A DNA stretch of 6,476 nt from Lentisphaeria bacterium (lineage in GTDB: Bacteria > Verrucomicrobiota > Lentisphaeria > Oligosphaerales > PUNB01): NCBI GenBank assembly GCA_007133055.1, contig SLNM01000340.1, positions 1 through 6,476 of the forward strand, in the 5' to 3' direction. Under the pieces are notes generated by a model. That model made no database searches. It was given only the letters and a program-made list of their open reading frames with translations, and was not told the origin of the DNA. Position 1 is the stretch's first letter. Every line of letters starts with the position of its first letter. Below are positions 1 to 4,990 of the stretch, in pieces. The translations under genes and the position numbers were made by a program.

Positions 1-111
1 CGACGCCGATCTTTGCCGTACGTCCAGTACGCCGCGACCGGCTTACGGCTGCAAGCTGTTGATCTCACGCACACTGGCACCTCTCGCTACGAAGTTCATG
101 AATTAATCAGG
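1..111. other. Non-coding left edge, downstream of the McsB-like gene
   Basis: I see no convincing gene here. On the minus strand this is the DNA after the TAA stop of the McsB-like gene. It opens with the recurring 15-base motif (97-111). The ATG inside that motif would start only an 18-codon frame ending in TAA. A short inverted pair, GCCGTA (15-20) and TACGGC (44-49), could fold, but no T-run follows it, so I do not call a terminator. Confidence 0.5.
97..111 (-). repeat. Recurring gene-end motif, copy 1 (CCTGATTAATTCATG)
   Basis: This 15-base sequence directly follows the TAA stop of the McsB-like gene. It is identical to the copy at 2383-2397, which directly follows the TGA of the MBL gene. 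Shared placement at gene ends argues against chance, though the function is unknown. Confidence 0.65.
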
Positions 112-1209
112 TTAAAGAGGCTGCTGCAATCGTTCCGACAGGAACCGGCGCAGTTTAAGGCTGCGCAGCCGATCAAGGTCGGCCGGTGTCGCGTCAACCT
201 GGTTGTTTTCCGCCGCCAGGTGTGCGTCGCGGAGACTGACCAGGAGGCTGTCCACATCAACTGGCGTCATTCTTGAGAACAGACCAAAGCAGCATCCCAG
301 GCGCGTGCCGCTGAGCAGTCCGAACATTTCATGCTCCGACAACTGCCGACAGAAGCGTAGAATTCCATAGGCCCGGCCGGCGTAGTCGTAAAGCCAGTCG
401 CGCTTTTCCCGCCATAACCATGTTCGCGCCGCCCTTTCGCCGCGAACAAGCTGCAGCAGCATGGAGTTGGCGGCGGTCAGTGTCTCTGCCGGGTTTTGCC
501 TGCCTTGGCTTTGCCAGGTGAACTGAAAATAATGTCCGGACACTTGCTTTTTCCGGACAAATGCCCCGCGCGCCCCGACCCCCAGCGCCGCCGACGCTCT
601 TAGCACGGCCTCTATACGCCGGCTTAACACCAAGGCCGGCAAATGGGAGAGCACCGAAATTTTCAATCCTGCTCCTGCTCTTTCCGTACAGCTTGTAAGA
701 TAGCCTATGTCTGGAAGAAAAGCAACCGGCAATTGGTGGGTTAGATCGGCGACCGCCCTTTCGGCCCGGCTCCATGCAGCTTCCAGGTCCAGGCCGGGTA
801 TGCAGGCTCGGACAAGCAGGTGTTCTTCGTAGTTGATGGCCATGGCCAAATCTTGTTTTGGACTCAGCCACAGGCTGCTTTCCGCCTGTTCAACCGAGGC
901 ATCGGCGGCATCTGCCAGCCAGCGTTCGTTCAGCAATCGAAAAAGATGCCCGTTTGAATTCCTGCCGCCGATCAGCATCGAGGCGCCGGGCATTTTTTCA
1001 TGCAGACGTTTTCGGAGGGATTCGGCGGATTTCCGTAGCTGCCGCTCGGTTGCTGTCCGGGGGAAGGGGATATCGGCCAGGTTTCTCGCCACCTCCAGAC
1101 GGCAGCCCAGTACCGTGTCACCTTCTTTTGCCTCTGACGACAACCATGGAACAGAGGGTGCGATCAGGCTGGTTGGACTGGGCTTGCCGGCGGTCATGGT
1201 ATGGCTCAT
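112..1209 (-). CDS. mcsB: McsB-like ATP:guanido phosphotransferase homologue, probably with a degenerate active site
   Basis: The 365-residue product has the length and motif order of McsB, the bacterial protein-arginine kinase that marks proteins for ClpCP. Seen: CRLEVARNL (36-44), NYEEHL (126-131), LPVAFLPDIGYLTSC (160-174), GLKISV then HLPALVL (181-195) and RGAF...GHYFQ (214-229). From family knowledge these match SSRIRLARN, NEEDHLR, GYLTxCPTNVGTGLRASV and RGxxGEGSEAxGNxFQ. The loop cysteine (C174), one acidic residue of the NEED box and two arginines (R37, R214) remain. The second Arg of SRIR is Glu39, the Arg after NEEDH is Leu132, the Arg of GLRAS is Lys183, and the GEGSEA box reads VRKKQV. 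The C-terminal phosphoarginine-pocket motif RDxxRA reads LDRLRS (345-350). I infer a pseudokinase or strongly diverged kinase. It lies 7 bases after the U32-like gene with no clear Shine-Dalgarno, which suggests coupling. Met5 is an alternative start. No McsA or ClpC gene is visible. Confidence 0.88.
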   Translation of the reverse strand: MSHTMTAGKPSPTSLIAPSVPWLSSEAKEGDTVLGCRLEVARNLADIPFPRTATERQLRKSAESLRKRLHEKMPGASMLIGGRNSNGHLFRLLNERWLADAADASVEQAESSLWLSPKQDLAMAINYEEHLLVRACIPGLDLEAAWSRAERAVADLTHQLPVAFLPDIGYLTSCTERAGAGLKISVLSHLPALVLSRRIEAVLRASAALGVGARGAFVRKKQVSGHYFQFTWQSQGRQNPAETLTAANSMLLQLVRGERAARTWLWREKRDWLYDYAGRAYGILRFCRQLSEHEMFGLLSGTRLGCCFGLFSRMTPVDVDSLLVSLRDAHLAAENNQVDATPADLDRLRSLKLRRFLSERLQQPL

Positions 1210-1221
1210 GAATTATTCAGG
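1207..1221 (-). repeat. Recurring gene-end motif, copy 2 (CCTGAATAATTCATG)
   Basis: Read on the minus strand, this differs at one base from the two exact copies at 97-111 and 2383-2397. It contains the TGA stop of the U32-like gene, and its last three bases are the ATG of the McsB-like gene, so the motif forms the junction of the two reading frames. Confidence 0.6.
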
Positions 1222-2236
1222 CTAGAACCTGTTGCAGTACCCGCCGGCAGTAGTCGCAGTCCATGCATTCGTCCTGACAGGCGGATGACCGCTCAAACCA
1301 GTCATCGGGGAAACGCTGGTTGTCGATTATATATGGCATGAATTCCGAGCTGTATCCGGGCTCGAACAAATCCAGCAGGTTTCCGTAGTGGCGCCTTCTG
1401 GTGTAGGCGTGGACAACCAGTCGGGGGTGGCTGTGCATGCGGGTGGCCAGCTTGACCACCGGGAACAAGTCCTCATAATGGTGCAGGTCCTCGGGCCGGA
1501 CCCAGGTGGCCTGCAAAATCGCCGGCCAATTTTGGCGGTCGCGAAAGAGCCGTCTGCAAACATGCGGATTCCAGTCCTCGACATTACGCATTTCATCGAC
1601 TTCCGCTTCATGCGCCACCAGGTTGTCATGGAAGGTCTGTCCGGGGCAGAATCGCAGGCAGCCGCTGTTGGCCAGCATCAGCAGTTTTTTTTCGCGCTGG
1701 TCGCCCCAGCTTTTCAGCCGGGCCAGGTGTTCGAGGTCTCGGTTGTAGTCGCGCTGGACGTAGAAGCCGTCGAACAAATCGGCTGCAGCGCCCATTGCCT
1801 GGGTCGTACCCAGCCGCATGTTGACAGAGGCTCTGGTTTCAATTTTCGGGAAGTGTTTTTTCACGGTGCGGGCGATGAAGGGTGAGGCGGTGGTTACGAT
1901 GTTGATTCCCCCCACCGCATCTTCGAGGTAGTTCAGCAGGGAGCCAGTCTGATTTTCCAAATGCTGGCTGATTGCTCGGCCACCAAGACAGTTGGCGTTG
2001 AGAAGCAAGTCTAATTTCAGACCGAGGCCACGGATTTCCCGCAGGTCTGCTTCGAGCCGCCGCTGGGCGCTCCAGTCGGTGCAGCCGCGCCGAGTGGCCA
2101 GCGGCGCCCGTCCGGACGGAATATCGGCCCAGGGGAAGTAAACTTCCTCCAAGTCCTGGCTGTACTCGCGAATCCAGTCGAGGCACGGCTCCTCGCCGTC
2201 ACCTTCGAACAATTGATAGCCCACGGCGAATTTCAT
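1217..2236 (-). CDS. U32 peptidase-like TIM-barrel protein with cysteine-rich C-terminus
   Basis: The 339-residue product resembles the barrel of the U32 'peptidase/collagenase-like' superfamily, whose characterised members mostly modify RNA or hydroxylate quinone precursors and often bind an iron-sulfur cluster. Seen: FAVGYQL at the N-terminus, a YFPWADIPSGR strand-loop (33-43), LDLLLNANCLGG (75-86), ASVNMRLGT (136-144), DGFYVQRD (156-163), then SGCLRFCPGQTFHDN (191-205) and WVRPEDLHHYEDLFPVVKLATR (245-266), which is the family's 'RpEDl..Ye....KiagR' block. Cysteines 193, 197 and 227 plus a C-terminal CxxxCxxCxxC (320, 324, 327, 330) could hold a cluster; this is an inference. No signal peptide is evident, so it is probably cytoplasmic. 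AGGAAAAG lies about 7 bases before the ATG. A promoter in the upstream repeat element probably drives this gene and the McsB-like gene. Substrate and exact reaction are not recognised. Confidence 0.8.
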   Translation of the reverse strand: MKFAVGYQLFEGDGEEPCLDWIREYSQDLEEVYFPWADIPSGRAPLATRRGCTDWSAQRRLEADLREIRGLGLKLDLLLNANCLGGRAISQHLENQTGSLLNYLEDAVGGINIVTTASPFIARTVKKHFPKIETRASVNMRLGTTQAMGAAADLFDGFYVQRDYNRDLEHLARLKSWGDQREKKLLMLANSGCLRFCPGQTFHDNLVAHEAEVDEMRNVEDWNPHVCRRLFRDRQNWPAILQATWVRPEDLHHYEDLFPVVKLATRMHSHPRLVVHAYTRRRHYGNLLDLFEPGYSSEFMPYIIDNQRFPDDWFERSSACQDECMDCDYCRRVLQQVLA

Positions 2237-2262
2237 GGATAATCTTTTCCTAGTCTGTTCAC

Positions 2263-2268
2263 TGTTGA
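2263..2268. repeat. Left direct repeat TGTTGA flanking element copy 1
   Basis: This abuts the CCTGA end of the element and is repeated exactly at 2344-2349, directly after the other end. It is a candidate 6-bp target-site duplication; chance identity of six bases is about 1 in 4,000 for this fixed placement. Confidence 0.55.
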
Positions 2269-2343
2269 CCTGATTCCGTGAAAAGCCAGCGGTGCCGTAG
2301 CCGCAATTATAATACTTTTCGCCAATTTTATCACGGATTCAGG
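2269..2343 (-). mobile_element. 75-bp MITE-like element, copy 1
   Basis: Its ends are imperfect inverted repeats: CCTGATTCCGTG (2269-2280) against the complement of 2332-2343, 11 of 12 matching. The reverse complement matches 3397-3471 at 70 of 75 positions; the inner 57 bp differ at only one base. The 6-bp TGTTGA flanks it on both sides (2263-2268 and 2344-2349), as expected of a target-site duplication. It has no coding capacity of its own, so any movement would need a transposase from elsewhere. Inverted ends, small size, duplication and a second copy are seen; MITE identity is inferred. Confidence 0.7.
2306..2334 (-). promoter_or_regulatory. Predicted sigma70-type promoter for the U32-like/McsB-like operon
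   Basis: On the minus strand a perfect TATAAT -10 box (2306-2311) sits 17 bases after GTGATA (2329-2334), which matches four of six bases of TTGACA. Transcription would begin near 2299, giving a leader of about 60 bases before the ATG at 2236. The -10 box is inside the 75-bp element and the -35 straddles its outer inverted repeat, so the element itself supplies the promoter. Confidence 0.55.
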
Positions 2344-2349
2344 TGTTGA
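2344..2349. repeat. Right direct repeat TGTTGA flanking element copy 1
   Basis: This is the partner of 2263-2268, directly adjacent to the right end of the element. Confidence 0.55.
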
Positions 2350-2382
2350 TTATAAATGTATAATGACTCATGGCCGAATTCG

Positions 2383-2397
2383 CATGAATTAATCAGG
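2383..2397 (-). repeat. Recurring gene-end motif, copy 3 (CCTGATTAATTCATG)
   Basis: This is an exact 15-base match to 97-111, beginning at the base after the TGA stop of the MBL gene. The opening CCTGATT is also the terminal sequence of the 75-bp elements, so the motif may be a remnant or relative of their ends. Confidence 0.65.
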
Positions 2398-3171
2398 TCA
2401 GTTCCATTGGCGCACTATGGCCTTGACGACCTTCTTTACGCTGTCCTGATGTTTCCACTCGGCGAACCGCCACCAGTCGAGCATGTCGTCCGGCGGCGCC
2501 GGATTGTCCTGGCCAATATTCTCCGGCGGTACGCCTCGGGCAATTTGGCCTTCGATTTCGTCGATCAGCCACAGGACATAGTCTCTCCACCGGGCCAGCT
2601 CGGTGTCCGAGCACAGCGGCCCGTGTCCGGGCACCACCGTCTGCGGTTTGAAATCAATCAATCGCTGGCAAGTGTCGAGGATAAGTTGCCGCCGTTCTTT
2701 CTTCAGATTGCCCATCCATGGGATCAGCCCCCAGCCGAAGAAATCGCCGACAAACAAGACCTTTTCAGCAGGCAGCCAGACCACGCAGTCCTGGGGTGTG
2801 TGGCATCCCGGGATTGGGATCATGCGCAATGAGCGATTGGTGCCATCGATCTGCAATCCATCGGGCGGAATGTTGCGAGTTGCGGCATTGATGATTTCCG
2901 CGCCTCGTCGTTCAAACAGCGGGTTCAGAGCCACATGGTCGGGATGCAGGTGGGTGTTGAGCACATAGCGCACCGGTTGCGAGCCAACTGTCCGTTCCAT
3001 TTCCGTCAGCACCTCCTTCGCCGCCGAGGGCTGCTCGAGAGTGTCCACCACCGCTGTCGAATCGCCAAGGTCGATCCAGCCCATGTTGTCAATTTCACGG
3101 CGAACATAGACTCCTTCGCCAAACTTGAATATCCGCGGCCGCTCGACCGCCTGACTGCTGTCAATAGCCAT
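2398..3171 (-). CDS. Metallo-beta-lactamase-fold hydrolase
   Basis: The 257-residue protein has the full metal-binding set of the MBL superfamily: D44 in VVDT, the HxHxDH motif at H74-H79 (HLHPDH), H124 (GCHTPQD), D143 (GDFF) and H183 (PGHG). These predict a dinuclear zinc or iron site and a hydrolase, most likely cytoplasmic as no signal peptide is seen. The superfamily is too diverse to give a substrate; the compact single-domain form resembles lactonase, glyoxalase II-like or quinoline-resistance-type members rather than true beta-lactamases. GGGGAG lies 8 bases before the ATG and supports this start. The C-terminal 50 residues (PPENIGQ to the end) lie beyond the core motifs. The gene is bracketed by the two inverted 75-bp elements, which both transcribe away from it. 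Confidence 0.88.
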   Translation of the reverse strand: MAIDSSQAVERPRIFKFGEGVYVRREIDNMGWIDLGDSTAVVDTLEQPSAAKEVLTEMERTVGSQPVRYVLNTHLHPDHVALNPLFERRGAEIINAATRNIPPDGLQIDGTNRSLRMIPIPGCHTPQDCVVWLPAEKVLFVGDFFGWGLIPWMGNLKKERRQLILDTCQRLIDFKPQTVVPGHGPLCSDTELARWRDYVLWLIDEIEGQIARGVPPENIGQDNPAPPDDMLDWWRFAEWKHQDSVKKVVKAIVRQWN

Positions 3172-3236
3172 GTGCTTTGCTCCCCGTTGTGCCGTTAATC
3201 TGAATAATCCCTAGTTGCATTCAAGATGATTGAATC

Positions 3237-3317
3237 GATTAAGGCGAAAGATAAAGGCAAAAGATAAAGGTTGTGCTGATCTTTCCTAAACTTTCGCCCT
3301 AAACTTTCGCCCTAATC
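3237..3317. repeat. Tandem 13-bp units arranged as an inverted repeat
   Basis: On the left are two 13-base units, GCGAAAGATAAAG (3244-3256) and GCAAAAGATAAAG (3257-3269). On the right are two identical units, CCTAAACTTTCGC (3285-3297 and 3298-3310). The outer arms 3237-3250 and 3304-3317 are complementary at 13 of 14 positions. This could be a paired operator array for a dimeric regulator of the MBL gene, or a transcript hairpin, 65-145 bases before its ATG. The structure is seen; the role is inferred. Confidence 0.6.
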
Positions 3318-3396
3318 TCGAACACCTTGATTGCGAAACGTAATAAGAAAAAAGTTAAGTTACTCGCTATTGCCCAAAGCTCAACCTGGAATCCGT

Positions 3397-3471
3397 CCTG
3401 AATCTGTGAAAAAATTTTCGAAAAGTATTATAATTGCGGCTACGGCATCGCTGGCTTTTCACGGAATCAGG
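3397..3471 (+). mobile_element. 75-bp MITE-like element, copy 2
   Basis: This is the inverted partner of 2269-2343, with five mismatches in 75 bases. Its ends CCTGAATCTGTGAAAA (3397-3412) and the complement of 3456-3471 match at 14 of 16. There is no direct repeat at the strict borders. However, 3385-3396 (CCTGGAATCCGT) looks like a second copy of the left end, and with that included TCAA occurs on both sides (3381-3384 and 3472-3475). An internal stem GCGG/TCGC (3436-3439 with 3448-3451) keeps pairing through a G-U where copy 1 has G-C. Confidence 0.68.
3406..3434 (+). promoter_or_regulatory. Predicted sigma70-type promoter for the SGNH hydrolase gene
   Basis: GTGAAA (3406-3411) lies 17 bases before a perfect TATAAT (3429-3434), the same layout as in element copy 1. 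Transcription would start near 3441, leaving a leader of about 150 bases before the ATG at 3593. The leader would include the rest of the repeat element. Confidence 0.5.
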
Positions 3472-3524
3472 TCAATGGTTTTGTATTGCAAGATGGTGTG
3501 CAGTACAGTACAGGAGTTTCCTGG

Positions 3525-3539
3525 CCCGAATAATTCACG
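3525..3539 (+). repeat. Plus-strand relative of the gene-end motif (CCCGAATAATTCACG)
   Basis: This differs from the 1207-1221 copy (CCTGAATAATTCATG) at two positions and lies on the opposite strand, 54 bases before the SGNH start codon. It is the only family member here that is not at the end of a gene, so the assignment is weaker. Confidence 0.35.
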
Positions 3540-3592
3540 AACCATTTTGTCCGATTCATTCACTTCGTAATTCACTATAGGGTGCCAATACA

Positions 3593-4663
3593 ATGACCAC
3601 AACAAAAGACATCGAATTTTTTAATGTTGGCGAACTCGAATCGATTCCCGGCCTGGGCGAGCAATGTTTGACCAGGATACCTCAAGCGGTGCGCTGCCTG
3701 CTCAACCAGGGAGCCCGAACAACCGGGGTCGATTCGGTTGGCTGCGAGCTGCGTATGGTCAGTGACGCACCGATTATCGATGTCTATCTGAAGGCTCTGT
3801 CCCCGAATTCCGGGAATGTTGGGGAAGTGCGGGTGTTTCGCGGCGATTTTTTGCATCAGACCCATCGGGTTGAGCCCGGGCGAACTACATTGATTCGACT
3901 GAATCAGCCGGAAAGTTTCGCCAGGGTTAACCCCGGCCAGCTTAACCAGGGCGGCTTCTCCGAGCGAGTGTGGCGGCTGGCCATGAACAACGGATCGCGT
4001 TTTGCCTTTCATCATGTTGACGCCTTTGGCTGGCCGTTGCGACCGCCCCTGGCCGAGGAGAAACCGAAGCTCAACTGGCTGGCCTATGGCTCCTCAATCA
4101 CCCACTCGTGTCTGGACGGCTATCCGCACCTGGCGGCACGCATGCTGAAAGCCCAGGTGCAGAACAAAGGGCTTAGTGGTTCCTGCCATCTGGAACCGGC
4201 CCTGATCGACTGGCTGGCGGAGGAGTGTGAATGGGACGCGGCCACCCTCGAAATGGGGATCAATATGCGGGGGTGCTTCGAGCCTGAGGATTTCGAGGAA
4301 AGGGCAGGGTACGCCATTCAGCGCTTTGCCGCCACCGGCAGGCCGGTGCTGGCAATCAATTTGTTCCCCAACAGTTGCACCCCGGGATTGACGCGCGATG
4401 AGACTGCCCGGGAATGTAGGCGGGAACTGGCCTTCAACCGGATTGTCGAGCGCCTGGCGCAAGATTGCCACTGTGACAATCTGCATTTTATGCCGGGCTC
4501 CGCCATCCTCGATGATTTCACCGGGTTGAGCAGTGATCTGCTGCACCCGTGCGCCTATGGTCATGCTGTGATGGCCGTCAATCTGGCTCGCGAGCTGAAA
4601 AGAATCATGGGGTATTCAGTTCATGCCTCACGCGACCATCAGTCATTCCCTGAAGACACCTGA
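3593..4663 (+). CDS. SGNH/GDSL-type esterase with N-terminal beta-rich domain
   Basis: The 356-residue protein has two parts. Residues 1 to about 155 lack catalytic motifs and look like the beta-sandwich domain preceding the hydrolase in SsfX3-like carbohydrate/acyl esterases. From about 160 comes an SGNH core: YGSSITHS (165-172) with nucleophile Ser168 (family GDS here reads GSS), a block II glycine around NKGLSG (191-196), MGIN (221-224) supplying the oxyanion-hole Asn224, and DLLHP (315-319) with the catalytic Asp315/His318 pair. The triad is complete, so an active serine esterase is expected; deacylation of a glycan or small molecule is an inference. No clear signal peptide is present. 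AGGGTG lies 8 bases before the ATG. It is the only plus-strand gene, and its 3' end overlaps the opposing gene by 59 bp, with the tail after about residue 340 beyond the fold. Confidence 0.88.
   Translation: MTTTKDIEFFNVGELESIPGLGEQCLTRIPQAVRCLLNQGARTTGVDSVGCELRMVSDAPIIDVYLKALSPNSGNVGEVRVFRGDFLHQTHRVEPGRTTLIRLNQPESFARVNPGQLNQGGFSERVWRLAMNNGSRFAFHHVDAFGWPLRPPLAEEKPKLNWLAYGSSITHSCLDGYPHLAARMLKAQVQNKGLSGSCHLEPALIDWLAEECEWDAATLEMGINMRGCFEPEDFEERAGYAIQRFAATGRPVLAINLFPNSCTPGLTRDETARECRRELAFNRIVERLAQDCHCDNLHFMPGSAILDDFTGLSSDLLHPCAYGHAVMAVNLARELKRIMGYSVHASRDHQSFPEDT
4605..4663. other. 59-bp tail-to-tail coding overlap
   Basis: The last 59 bases of the SGNH gene (stop TGA at 4661-4663) and of the zinc-ribbon gene (stop TGA complement at 4605-4607) are shared on opposite strands. 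There is no room for a conventional terminator between the two, so the transcripts would be complementary at their 3' ends. Confidence 0.8.
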
Positions 4664-4970
4664 TGGCGTCCATCAATCGAAACATGGCCACGCCAAACCC
4701 CAGGGATGCGAAGGAGCTTAACATGGCCAAGCCCCCCATCAGTAGATTCCCTTGAGCCACCACCATAAAGACGCTTAGCAGCAGTCCCAGCAAGCCCCCG
4801 ACGAAACTTGAAAAGCCGGCCAGGACAATAACGAAATCGCCAAACCCAGAATACTCATCGCCGAATTTTCTGGACAGCGAAGCGACCATTTCCGGAAATT
4901 GAAATCCGCAATGTCCGCAGGCTTTGAGGTTGTATGGCATGGATTTGCCGCATTTTAGGCAACTAATCAT
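4605..4970 (-). CDS. Small zinc-ribbon membrane protein, unknown function
   Basis: The product is 121 residues from the chosen start. An N-terminal zinc ribbon has C4-x2-C7 and C18-x2-C21 (CLKC and CGHC). A linker follows, then two hydrophobic segments at about 46-72 and 77-97, both able to span a membrane, and a short polar tail. GGGAGAG lies about 8 bases before the ATG at 4970 and decides the start. An earlier in-frame ATG at 4991 overlaps the secretin TAA (TAATG) but has no good ribosome site and would add seven residues before the ribbon. It follows the secretin by 20 bases, so they are probably co-transcribed, and it may assist or regulate the same envelope system. I recognise no family. 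Its last 20 codons are antisense to the end of the SGNH gene. Confidence 0.75.
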   Translation of the reverse strand: MISCLKCGKSMPYNLKACGHCGFQFPEMVASLSRKFGDEYSGFGDFVIVLAGFSSFVGGLLGLLLSVFMVVAQGNLLMGGLAMLSSFASLGFGVAMFRLMDAIRCLQGMTDGRVRHELNTP

Positions 4971-4990
4971 TAGATTCTCTCCCGTTAACA

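Larger units (their letters stand above)
2237..2397. other. Intergenic region between the MBL and U32-like genes
   Basis: This 161-bp gap is AT-richer than the flanking genes. It holds the gene-end motif (2383-2397), the first 75-bp inverted-repeat element (2269-2343) with its flanking TGTTGA repeats, a minus-strand promoter and the ribosome-binding site of the U32-like gene. No reading frame in it is convincing. Confidence 0.75.
3172..3592. other. Divergent intergenic region between the MBL and SGNH genes
   Basis: This 421-bp region holds the MBL ribosome-binding site, an inverted array of 13-bp tandem units (3237-3317), the second 75-bp element (3397-3471) with an outward promoter, a relative of the gene-end motif (3525-3539, CCCGAATAATTCACG) and the SGNH ribosome-binding site. 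A 79-codon plus-strand frame crosses it but runs through the repeat element and resembles no protein I know. I could not find a strong minus-strand promoter for the MBL gene. Confidence 0.7.

Noticed and set aside
15..49. Possible terminator hairpin after the McsB-like gene
   Set aside because: The six-base arms have a long loop, compete with an overlapping CGTAC/GTACG pairing, and no T-run follows.
13..276. Plus-strand 87-codon frame at the left edge
   Set aside because: It mostly lies antisense to the conserved C-terminal part of the McsB-like gene, has no ribosome site and resembles no protein.
329..871. Minus-strand 180-codon frame inside the McsB-like gene
   Set aside because: It overlaps, in another frame, the motifs that identify the McsB-like protein; its translation is arginine- and glycine-rich with no family signal.
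3244..3310. Possible CRISPR or iteron array
   Set aside because: Units are 13 bases, directly tandem with no spacers, and change orientation midway; neither CRISPR nor a plasmid origin is supported.
3331..3570. 79-codon plus-strand frame through the second 75-bp element
   Set aside because: It runs across the repeat and non-coding DNA, has no clear ribosome site, and its sequence is dominated by the element.
3575..4015. Minus-strand 146-codon frame opposite the SGNH N-terminal domain
   Set aside because: The plus-strand gene has a good ribosome site and a complete catalytic set; this frame is its shadow.
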